NCBI GenBank assembly: GCA_903933585.1
Contig: CAIZKO010000116.1
Span: 1-33,535 of the forward strand
From: an uncultured Actinomycetes bacterium
GTDB lineage: Bacteria > Actinomycetota > Actinomycetes > Nanopelagicales > Nanopelagicaceae
DNA length: 33,535 nt
Direction of reading: 5' to 3'
Shown here in pieces: positions 24,157 through 31,312 of this stretch. Under the pieces are notes generated by a model. That model was not told the DNA's origin and ran no database searches. It saw only the letters and a program-made list of their open reading frames with translations. Position numbers and translations under genes: made by a program. The number at the start of each line of letters is the position of its first letter. Within the stretch, counting starts at the first letter, position 1.

Positions 24157-25545
24157 ATGTCAGCGCGCCTTAAGTTGTATAACACCGCGACCCGTGAGGT
24201 TGCAGATTTCCACCCGCTTAAATCAGGGCAGGTTGGAATCTATCTATGTGGAGCGACTGTACAAGCACCCCCTCATATCGGCCACGTCCGTAGTGGCGTC
24301 AACTTCGATATCTTGCGTCGTTGGTTAAGTGCAAGTGGCTACGACGTTACCTTCATCCGCAATGTGACAGATATTGACGACAAGATTTTGCATAAAGCTG
24401 TTCATGAAGAGATTCCATGGTGGGCGGTTGCAGAAAAATATGAGCGCGCATTTACCGATGCGTATCGCGCTCTCAATGTTCTTCCTCCGACTTATGAGCC
24501 GCGAGCAACCGGGCACATTACGCAGATGATCGAACTGATGGAATTGCTGATCGCCAACGGCAGCGCTTATGCGCCTGGCAATGGCGATGTCTACCTCGAC
24601 GTTCGCCACTTGAAGTCCTATCTCACACTTTCTAATCAGAAGCTCGATGATCTGCAGTCTGCCGAGGATGCTGATTTGACGTACAAGAAAGACCCGCGGG
24701 ATTTCGCACTCTGGAAGGCGGCTAAACCGGGAGACCCTTCCTGGCCAACTCCGTGGGGAGCTGGTCGCCCCGGCTGGCATTTAGAATGTTCTGCAATGGC
24801 GCACGCTTATCTCGGCGAAACCTTCGACATTCACGGCGGTGGTTTAGATTTAATTTTTCCGCACCATGAAAATGAAATCGCACAATCGCAATCAGCTGGT
24901 TGGGGTTTTGCAAATATCTGGATGCACAATGCCTGGGTAACTGCATCGGGTGAGAAGATGTCGAAATCACTCGGCAATTCGCTGCAAGTGCAGGAAATTT
25001 TGAAAACGGTTCGTGGCATCGAACTGCGTTGGTACCTGGGAAGCGCGCACTACCGTTCTATGACGGAATTCTCTTTCGAGGCTTTGGAAGAGGCCTCCGT
25101 TAATTTCCGCCGCATCGAAGGATTTTTAAAGCGGGCGACTGATGTACTGGGCGAAACCCCAGAGGGAGTTATATCTTCTGGATTTAGCGAAGCGATGAAT
25201 GAAGATCTTGCGGTACCCACCGCTCTCGCCGTTATTGCTGAAATTATGCGATTGGGTAACACCGCGCTATCTGCTGGTGATCTTGCAGGCGTGCGAGTTG
25301 CAGCTGCCGAAATCCGCGGTGCACTGAACATCCTGGGTTGCGATCCTTTCGATCCGATATTCGCAACATCCAGTAGCGCAAACGCCGAACTCCTTGATGG
25401 CTTAGTTGCCCTCGCACTAGAACAGCGCGCTGCCGCGCGTGTCCGTAAAGATTTTGCAGCAGCAGATGCAATCCGTGATCAAATAGCGGCGTTAGGCGTG
25501 GTTATTGAAGATACCGCAGCCGGCACCAGATGGAGTATCAGCTAA
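24157..25545 (+). CDS. cysS: Cysteinyl-tRNA synthetase
   Basis: The 462-residue class I synthetase has the zinc Cys in YLCGATV (~29), the HIGH motif as PHIGHVRSG (~38), WHLECSAMA with a further zinc Cys (~207), FPHHENEIAQS (~231) and the KMSKS loop GEKMSKSLGN (~266). The full anticodon-binding C-terminus is present, which distinguishes it from the shorter MshC ligase of mycothiol synthesis. It charges tRNA-Cys. Confidence 0.96.
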   Translation: MSARLKLYNTATREVADFHPLKSGQVGIYLCGATVQAPPHIGHVRSGVNFDILRRWLSASGYDVTFIRNVTDIDDKILHKAVHEEIPWWAVAEKYERAFTDAYRALNVLPPTYEPRATGHITQMIELMELLIANGSAYAPGNGDVYLDVRHLKSYLTLSNQKLDDLQSAEDADLTYKKDPRDFALWKAAKPGDPSWPTPWGAGRPGWHLECSAMAHAYLGETFDIHGGGLDLIFPHHENEIAQSQSAGWGFANIWMHNAWVTASGEKMSKSLGNSLQVQEILKTVRGIELRWYLGSAHYRSMTEFSFEALEEASVNFRRIEGFLKRATDVLGETPEGVISSGFSEAMNEDLAVPTALAVIAEIMRLGNTALSAGDLAGVRVAAAEIRGALNILGCDPFDPIFATSSSANAELLDGLVALALEQRAAARVRKDFAAADAIRDQIAALGVVIEDTAAGTRWSIS

Positions 25546-26375
25546 TGCGCCCAGGTAAAAAACGTCGTGAGAGTGCAGCTGCGCCAAAGCGCGAACAGAC
25601 TCGCAGACCCGAGAGCCGTCGCGAGACCAGACCATCATCTGATGCCGTCGCTGGCCGTAATCCAGTGGTTGAAGCGCTGCGGGCAAAGATTCCCGCTAAA
25701 GAGCTACTCGTTGCCGAGCGCGCCGAGATTGATGAGCGCATGCAAGAGGCGATGCGCCTGGCAAAGAATCAGAACCTGCTCATCAAAGAGGTTGCTCGCG
25801 GAGTCCTCGATGGATTGACCGGAACCACGATGCATCAAGGGATCGCCCTCGTTATTAAGCCCTTCCAATATGCCAACTTTGAAGAGCTTCTTAAGAAAAT
25901 TACAAAGCCCGGGCTTCTTATTGGTCTCGATGGAGTTACCGATCCGCATAATTTGGGAGCGATCGTTCGAAGCGCGGCAGCATTTGGCGCAAATGGAGTT
26001 GTCATCCCAGAACGTCGCACCGCGGCAATGACTGGTTCGGCCTGGAAGGCATCTGCTGGAGCTGCCGCCCGTCTACCAATCTCGCAGGTTACAAATCTGG
26101 TTCGTTCGCTTGAAGATGCTAAGAAGGCTGGGTACTTCGTCGTCGGGCTCGATGCCGAAGGCGATGAATCGCTTCCCAAGTTCTCACTCGCTCTAGAGTC
26201 GATCTATGTCATTGTGGGTAGCGAAGGGAAGGGCCTTTCTCGCCTGGTGCGCGAGACCTGTGATCTGATCCTTTCCATCCCGATGAAATCGGATGTTGAA
26301 TCACTCAACGCGAGCGTGGCGACGGCTATTGTCCTGCACCAGATCGCAGCCAATCGCGCTGCGTCCACCATTTAG
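25545..26375 (+). CDS. rlmB: TrmH-family 23S rRNA 2'-O-methyltransferase (RlmB-like)
   Basis: ATG 25545 shares its first base with the cysS stop, and GGAG lies nine bases upstream; it gives 276 residues. A basic N-terminal tail (RPGKKRRES...) precedes the substrate-binding domain (GRNPVVEALRAKIPAKELLVAE) and the SPOUT domain with its knot motifs: GVTDPHNLGAIVRSAAAFG, VGSEGKGLSRLVRETCD and IPMKSDVESLNASVATAIVL. These motifs point to methylation of G2251 in 23S rRNA. The track's 25530 start adds five residues and is less likely. Confidence 0.9.
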   Translation: MRPGKKRRESAAAPKREQTRRPESRRETRPSSDAVAGRNPVVEALRAKIPAKELLVAERAEIDERMQEAMRLAKNQNLLIKEVARGVLDGLTGTTMHQGIALVIKPFQYANFEELLKKITKPGLLIGLDGVTDPHNLGAIVRSAAAFGANGVVIPERRTAAMTGSAWKASAGAAARLPISQVTNLVRSLEDAKKAGYFVVGLDAEGDESLPKFSLALESIYVIVGSEGKGLSRLVRETCDLILSIPMKSDVESLNASVATAIVLHQIAANRAASTI

Positions 26376-26391
26376 TTACCCTCCGTTCACC
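26363..26391 (+). promoter_or_regulatory. Candidate PHO box upstream of ppk
   Basis: GTCCACC-attt-AGTTACC-ctcc-GTTCACC: three 7-base units with exact 11-base spacing. The third is identical to the Streptomyces PHO box core and the first differs in one base. It ends ten bases before the candidate -10 box, placing it over the -35 region as expected for an activated PhoP/RegX3-type promoter. Confidence 0.6.
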
Positions 26392-26400
26392 TAAATACGG

Positions 26401-26406
26401 CAAAAT
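26401..26406 (+). promoter_or_regulatory. Candidate -10 element CAAAAT for ppk
   Basis: CAAAAT agrees with TATAAT at four of six places and is six bases before the ppk ATG, which has no ribosome binding site. Confidence 0.4.
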
Positions 26407-26412
26407 AGCAAC

Positions 26413-28494
26413 ATGTCACATCTGATCAATGAGGATCCCAGAGGACGTTTAATCGATCGCGAACTCTCGTGGTTGGCATTTAATGAGCGCGTCTTGGAGT
26501 TGGCGGAAGATACCTCCGTGCCGTTATTGGAACGCTGTCGTTTTCTTGCAATCTTCTCCTCCAATCTCGATGATTTTTACATGATTCGCGTAGCAACTCT
26601 AAAACGCAAGCTGGAGACGGGAGTTTCTAAACCCAACACCGCGGGATACACCCCGATGCAATTAATGAGCGAGATTGCACAGAAGACCCAAGAGTTGTTA
26701 CAACGTCAGTCCAAAGCATTTCACGATGTGATCTTGCCGCACCTTGGCAACTTCGGGATCGAGCTTGCCGCTTGGAGTTCGTTGGATGATGCCGAAAAGG
26801 TAGCGGTAAATAAGGTCTTTCACACCAAGATATTTCCCGTACTTACTCCACTTGCCGTAGATCCTTCGCATCCCTTTCCTTATATCTCGGGACTCTCACT
26901 TAATCTTGCCGTTGTTGTGACAAAGCCGGATAGTGAAGAGGATCTCTTCGCCCGAGTCAAAGTTCCTTCAAACCTGCCGCGCTTTGTCGAAACAGGCCGA
27001 CCAGGAGTTCGTCGTTTTGTTCCGCTTGAAGAAGTCATAATTGCAAATTTGCACGAACTCTTTCAAGGGATGGAAGTCAAAGATCATTACACCTTCCGCC
27101 TCACTCGCAATGCCGATTTAGAACTTGAAGAGGAAGAATCAGAAGATCTCCTTGCATCGATGGAACAAGAGCTACTTCGTCGTAAATTCGGACCGCCAGT
27201 GAGATTAGAAGTGGATCGCGATATTAATCCAGCGCTACTTCAAACTTTGATGGACGAACTCAACATCAAAGAAGAGGACATCAGCAGATATAAAGAGCCA
27301 CTAGATCTAACAGGTCTGCATCAACTCGCCGATATCGATATGCCCGAACTTCGCTTCCCTCCATTTAGAAATCAAGTGGCTCCAGATCTGCGCGAAACCG
27401 ATCCGGATTCCACCGATAGTTTCTTCGATGCAATCCGTCGCCGCGAAATCATCTTGCATCATCCCTATGAATCATTTACATCTAGCGTGGTTCGATTCTT
27501 GGAATCGGCAGCTGCCGACCCCCATGTGTTAGCAATCAAGCAGACTTTATATCGCACATCCGGTGATTCCCCCGTCGTGCAGGCGCTGATTGAAGCAGCA
27601 GAGGCGGGCAAGCAGGTCCTTGCCGTTATCGAAATTCGGGCTCGCTTCGATGAACTCGCTAACGTGCGATGGGCTCGTAAATTGGAAGATGCCGGAGTCC
27701 ATGTCGTATATGGGCTTATCGGGTACAAGACACACGCCAAGTTATCCCTCGTTGTCCGGCAGGAGACCAACGGAATTCGCCGCTACTCCCATATCGGAAC
27801 TGGTAATTACAACCCTAAGACCGCCCGTATGTATGAGGATTTTGGCCTTCTCTCTGCAGATCCAGTCTTGGGGGAAGATGTAAACAAGCTCTTCAATCAG
27901 CTCTCAGGATTTGCTCCACAGACCGCTTTTACCCGCCTCCTGGTTGCCCCGCGCACCATGCGAACTGGATTGCTGGAGCGTATTGATCGTGAAATCGCTA
28001 ATCATCACGCCGGCAAGACCGCATTTATTCGAATGAAACTCAATTCAATTCTCGACGAAGAGTTTGTCGAAGCGCTCTATAAAGCATCTCTTGCTGGAGT
28101 CAGAATCGAATTGATTGTTCGGGGAATCTGTTCTCTACGCGCCGGAGTTCCCGGGCTTTCCGAGAATATCCGCGTCCGTTCGCTCCTGGGCCGGTTCTTG
28201 GAGCATTCGCGAATCTTCCATTTTGCCAACGATGGCAATGATGAGTTGTACATCGGTAGCGCAGATTTGATGCATCGCAATCTTGATCGCCGCGTTGAAA
28301 GCTTGGTACAAGTGACACAAGGAGATCACAAGCGATTCCTCATTGGAGCGATAGATAGTTATCTCTCCGATGAATTTGTACGCTGGGAGATGTTGCCCGA
28401 TGGAAAGTGGCTTGAAATTAAAGAGGGTCCTGATGGCGTGAGACTAAAGGACTTCCATGCATCAGCAATAGATTGGTATCGGAACCGAGGATGA
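26413..28494 (+). CDS. ppk: Polyphosphate kinase (PPK1 type)
   Basis: The 693-residue protein shows the PPK1 order: N domain (RELSWLAFNERVLELAED, ~17), head domain, and the two catalytic domains with the phosphorylated His in YSHIGTGNYNPKTARMY (~457) and the second active-site His in LEHSRIFHFAND (~597). It builds polyphosphate from ATP reversibly. It overlaps the MutT1-like gene by four bases (ATGA). The PHO box suggests induction by phosphate starvation. Confidence 0.96.
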   Translation: MSHLINEDPRGRLIDRELSWLAFNERVLELAEDTSVPLLERCRFLAIFSSNLDDFYMIRVATLKRKLETGVSKPNTAGYTPMQLMSEIAQKTQELLQRQSKAFHDVILPHLGNFGIELAAWSSLDDAEKVAVNKVFHTKIFPVLTPLAVDPSHPFPYISGLSLNLAVVVTKPDSEEDLFARVKVPSNLPRFVETGRPGVRRFVPLEEVIIANLHELFQGMEVKDHYTFRLTRNADLELEEEESEDLLASMEQELLRRKFGPPVRLEVDRDINPALLQTLMDELNIKEEDISRYKEPLDLTGLHQLADIDMPELRFPPFRNQVAPDLRETDPDSTDSFFDAIRRREIILHHPYESFTSSVVRFLESAAADPHVLAIKQTLYRTSGDSPVVQALIEAAEAGKQVLAVIEIRARFDELANVRWARKLEDAGVHVVYGLIGYKTHAKLSLVVRQETNGIRRYSHIGTGNYNPKTARMYEDFGLLSADPVLGEDVNKLFNQLSGFAPQTAFTRLLVAPRTMRTGLLERIDREIANHHAGKTAFIRMKLNSILDEEFVEALYKASLAGVRIELIVRGICSLRAGVPGLSENIRVRSLLGRFLEHSRIFHFANDGNDELYIGSADLMHRNLDRRVESLVQVTQGDHKRFLIGAIDSYLSDEFVRWEMLPDGKWLEIKEGPDGVRLKDFHASAIDWYRNRG

Positions 28495-29381
28495 CACCTG
28501 AAATCGTTGCCGCCGGCGGAGTTGTTTGGCGTAGAGATATCGAAGGCGAGATTGAAGTTCTGCTCGTGCATCGCCCACGCTATGACGATTGGTCACTGCC
28601 AAAGGGTAAGGTCGAAGAGGGTGAAGCGCTTATCTCTTGCGCGTACCGCGAGATCCTCGAAGAGACCGGCTTGAGCATAAAATTAGGTCCCTATATTGGA
28701 TCGGTAGAGTATTACGTTCCGGATGGTTTAAAGAGCGTCGCCTATTGGAGCGCATCTCTTGTAGAAGATCACAGCTCGTTTCATGCTAACGAAGAGGTCG
28801 ATCAGATAATCTGGCTCGATCTGCAATCGGCGGCCTTCCGAGCCACTCGAGAGAGCGACCGAGAAATTCTGGTCCGCTTTAGCGCAACTCCGTATGACTC
28901 ATCTGCCTTGATTATGTTGCGTCACGGAAAAGCACTAGAACGTACCGAATGGCAGGGTGAAGATGAAGATCGCCCGCTGCAATTAGTTGGACAGTTGCAG
29001 GCCAAGCGCATGCTCTCGCTTTATCAGGTTTACGGGTTGGATGAAATACATACCTCCGATGCGGTTCGCTGCCTCGACACCGTTGCATTGATGGCCAAGT
29101 CCTTGCAGATCACGCCGACAATCACTCATGCGGTGAGCGAGTACACCTATAAGAAGAACAAAGAGAAGGCGATCGAGTACGCCAAAGAATTAATCAAGAA
29201 GAAGAAGCAAGTGATTTTATGCAGCCATAATCCAGTATTGCCACGGATGATGGAGAAGCTGACAAAGAAGATTGATTTCGACTACCCGGATAATAAGTTG
29301 ATGCCAGGTGAAGCATGGGTACTCTTTCATAATAAGAAAGAGGTTTTGCAGATTGATCGGATGGCCGCACCGAGCGTTTAG
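28491..29381 (+). CDS. mutT1: MutT1-like Nudix hydrolase fused to a histidine phosphatase domain
   Basis: ATG 28491 overlaps the ppk stop (ATGA), giving 296 residues. The N-terminal Nudix domain has the full box (GKVEEGEALISCAYREILEETGL, ~38-60). The C-terminal domain has the RHG signature (IMLRHGKALERTEW, ~147) and a late ILCSHNPVLPRMM catalytic His. This architecture matches mycobacterial MutT1, which cleans 8-oxo-dGTP and diadenosine polyphosphates and also lies next to ppk there. The stop overlaps that of convergent ppx. Confidence 0.88.
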   Translation: MTPEIVAAGGVVWRRDIEGEIEVLLVHRPRYDDWSLPKGKVEEGEALISCAYREILEETGLSIKLGPYIGSVEYYVPDGLKSVAYWSASLVEDHSSFHANEEVDQIIWLDLQSAAFRATRESDREILVRFSATPYDSSALIMLRHGKALERTEWQGEDEDRPLQLVGQLQAKRMLSLYQVYGLDEIHTSDAVRCLDTVALMAKSLQITPTITHAVSEYTYKKNKEKAIEYAKELIKKKKQVILCSHNPVLPRMMEKLTKKIDFDYPDNKLMPGEAWVLFHNKKEVLQIDRMAAPSV

Positions 29382-30298
29382 CGGTTCTCCATCCAATCCA
29401 TATATTTCAAAACAATTCCCTCACGCAATGCCCATGGACATATTTCAAGCTCACGAAGATCCAGGTTTCGCATCACGCTCTCGGTGACGAAGGCCCCCGC
29501 AACTATCTGCTTGGCACGATTGGACGAAACTCCTGGCAATTTAGTGCGTTCTTCATGAGTCATATCAGCCAGGCGCGTAGCAATTTTCCGTACAACATCA
29601 AATTTAATAACGCTGCCGTTGGTATCAAACCAATCACCACTGAGGCGGGCCAAGGTACGTAGCGTTTTGCTGGTAGCAATTGAGCGATCAGATTCTTGGT
29701 GCTTAACGAGCGCTGGCAAAACAGCCTCGAGTTGTGATTCGATATGTTCGCGCATCGCGTTGATACCTTTTTGAGAGTAAGGATTACCAACCAGAAACTT
29801 TTGAGTGAGACGCGAGGCTCCGAGTGGAAGCGATGTTGCGACTTCGGGTGATTCATCCACGCCTACGGCGATCTCTAGTGAACCTCCGCCGATATCAATG
29901 ACAAGTAGTCGTCCGCTAGACCAACCGAACCAACGACGGGCCGCTAGAAAAGTTAACTTCGCCTCTTCATCACCGGTCAAGACTTGTAAATCGATATCAA
30001 ATTCTTTATTGATGCTCGCGATTATCTGCTCACCATTGGCAGCCTCGCGAAGTGCAGATGTGGCGAAGGGGAGGAACTCTTTTACCTGGACGGTACGCGC
30101 CTGAAGGACAGCGTTACCTATAGATCTGCGCAGGTGATCGATACCTTCATCGCTGATCTCATTTTTTGCGTTGAGAAATTCCGTGAGCCGCAGCTCTTCT
30201 TTGTAGTTAAAGGTTGGATTTGGGCGTGCTCCTGGGTGGGTATCGACCACTTGAAGGTGGATTGTGTTAGAACCGACATCTAGGACTCCGAGGCGCAC
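29378..30298 (-). CDS. ppx: Exopolyphosphatase / guanosine pentaphosphate phosphohydrolase (Ppx/GppA)
   Basis: The 306-residue protein opens with the ASKHA phosphate-binding loop (GVLDVGSNTIHLQVVD, ~4), has FATSALREAANGE (~82) and the second phosphate loop VIDIGGGSLEIAVG (~137). It is of the short, two-domain type without the C-terminal HD domain, like mycobacterial Ppx1. It releases phosphate from polyphosphate or hydrolyses pppGpp. The start is GTG with TAGGTT six bases upstream. It is opposite ppk on the map, so synthesis and breakdown have separate promoters. Confidence 0.9.
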   Translation of the reverse strand: MRLGVLDVGSNTIHLQVVDTHPGARPNPTFNYKEELRLTEFLNAKNEISDEGIDHLRRSIGNAVLQARTVQVKEFLPFATSALREAANGEQIIASINKEFDIDLQVLTGDEEAKLTFLAARRWFGWSSGRLLVIDIGGGSLEIAVGVDESPEVATSLPLGASRLTQKFLVGNPYSQKGINAMREHIESQLEAVLPALVKHQESDRSIATSKTLRTLARLSGDWFDTNGSVIKFDVVRKIATRLADMTHEERTKLPGVSSNRAKQIVAGAFVTESVMRNLDLRELEICPWALREGIVLKYMDWMENR

Positions 30299-30304
30299 CT
30301 GCGA

Positions 30305-30310
30305 AACCTA
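30305..30310 (-). promoter_or_regulatory. Candidate -10 element TAGGTT for ppx
   Basis: On the minus strand TAGGTT is followed by six bases (TCGCAG) and the GTG start at 30298. Confidence 0.45.
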
Positions 30311-30350
30311 CCCTTTACTAGGCGAGTTCGCTTATGCCATTTTGTCGTGT

Positions 30351-30356
30351 CATAAT
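30351..30356 (+). promoter_or_regulatory. Possible -10 element CATAAT for tRNA-Thr
   Basis: CATAAT lies 44 bases before the tRNA and differs in one base from TATAAT. No convincing -35 box is seen. A small hairpin CCGCC-ctt-GGCGG (30384-30396) stands directly before the tRNA in the presumed leader. Confidence 0.3.
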
Positions 30357-30399
30357 TGCGCCTTACTAGAAATAGTTGAAGAGCCGCCCTTGGCGGTCC

Positions 30400-30474
30400 G
30401 CCTCCCTAGCTCAGTGGTAGAGCATCCGCCTTGTAAGCGGAAGGTCGTCAGTTCAATCCTGACGGGGGGCTCCA
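30400..30474 (+). tRNA. tRNA-Thr (anticodon TGT), CCA encoded
   Basis: Cloverleaf read by eye: acceptor GCCTCCC/GGGGGGC (one G-U pair), D arm GCTC-AGTGGTA-GAGC, anticodon stem TCCGC/GCGGA with loop CTTGTAA, five-base variable loop AGGTC and T arm GTCAG-TTCAATC-CTGAC, followed by T and CCA. Anticodon TGT reads ACA. The CHAD gene begins 20 bases later. Confidence 0.96.
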
Positions 30475-30493
30475 CCGTAGCCTTAGGTGATGA

Positions 30494-31291
30494 ATGGTTG
30501 CCAAGATGGTCAGTGAAAAGCAGCGAGATATGACCTCGGCGATTTTGCTGAGAGTAGATGTATGTGCCGGAGAAATTCGCGCGAGCGCACCTTTAGCCGC
30601 TATGAATAGCGAAGAACTTCATCAAACCCGGGTCAATGTCCGCAAACTCAGATGTTATCTCGGAATCTTTCGAAGCGCTTTTGACCCATCATGGGTGGAA
30701 CACATGCTTAACGAATTGCGCTGGCTAAACCTGGTTCTCCGAGAGGTGCGTTCGGCTGATGTGCTAGAAGCCAGGATTTCGGAAATTTGCCTGAACCACG
30801 AATTAACAGATGTTACACCCAGGCAATTCGTTCTAGATCACGCTCAAGTGCGCATTGATTTAGTTGAGGCTTTGGGATCCGTGCGGTTTGCTGACCTGAT
30901 GGTTGATTTAAAAGCCTGGGACCCATTCGGCGAAGTGCTGCGGGCAGATGTGGATTTCGGCGAGCTCTTAAAAAAAGGTCGGAAGAAGGAGTGGAAGAGA
31001 TTTAAGGGAGTGACCGAATCTCGCGGATCTGACCTCCATAAAGTTCGCATCTTCTGCAAGAAGATTCGATATATCTCTGAGTTAGCTGAGGAGGTTCAAA
31101 TGAAAGACCACCCCAGGCGAATATTGAAACTCAGAGCAATTCAGGATTTGCTTGGCAAATACCATGACTCGGTTGAGTTAGTGATCTGGCTCCAATCAAT
31201 TGCAGCGATAGAGAATGTGCAATTCTTGATTGACCTTGAAATTTCGGCACAAGAGGCGCTGGCTGATGAATTTCGGAAGATTAAGATCTAA
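30494..31291 (+). CDS. CHAD-domain protein (probable polyphosphate-binding)
   Basis: The 265-residue, largely helical protein has the two CHAD landmarks: LHQTRVNVRKLRCYLGIFR (~42) and LHKVRIFCKKIRYISELAE (~181), each with a conserved His followed by Arg/Lys residues on one helix face, and LRAIQDLLGKYHDS (~214). CHAD domains bind inorganic polyphosphate through these basic residues. Its place near ppk and ppx fits a polyphosphate-granule or polyphosphate-sensing role. No CYTH domain is fused. The ATG at 30506 is an alternative start. Confidence 0.85.
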   Translation: MVAKMVSEKQRDMTSAILLRVDVCAGEIRASAPLAAMNSEELHQTRVNVRKLRCYLGIFRSAFDPSWVEHMLNELRWLNLVLREVRSADVLEARISEICLNHELTDVTPRQFVLDHAQVRIDLVEALGSVRFADLMVDLKAWDPFGEVLRADVDFGELLKKGRKKEWKRFKGVTESRGSDLHKVRIFCKKIRYISELAEEVQMKDHPRRILKLRAIQDLLGKYHDSVELVIWLQSIAAIENVQFLIDLEISAQEALADEFRKIKI

Positions 31292-31312
31292 CCTTGCGCG
31301 CTATAGGAAGGG

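Noticed and set aside
24157-25545. MshC (mycothiol ligase) instead of CysS
   Set aside because: Length of 462 with a full C-terminal anticodon domain and the CysS-type HIGH and KMSKS context; MshC is shorter.
27465-27770. Minus-strand frames inside ppk
   Set aside because: Shadows of the ppk coding frame with no recognisable family.
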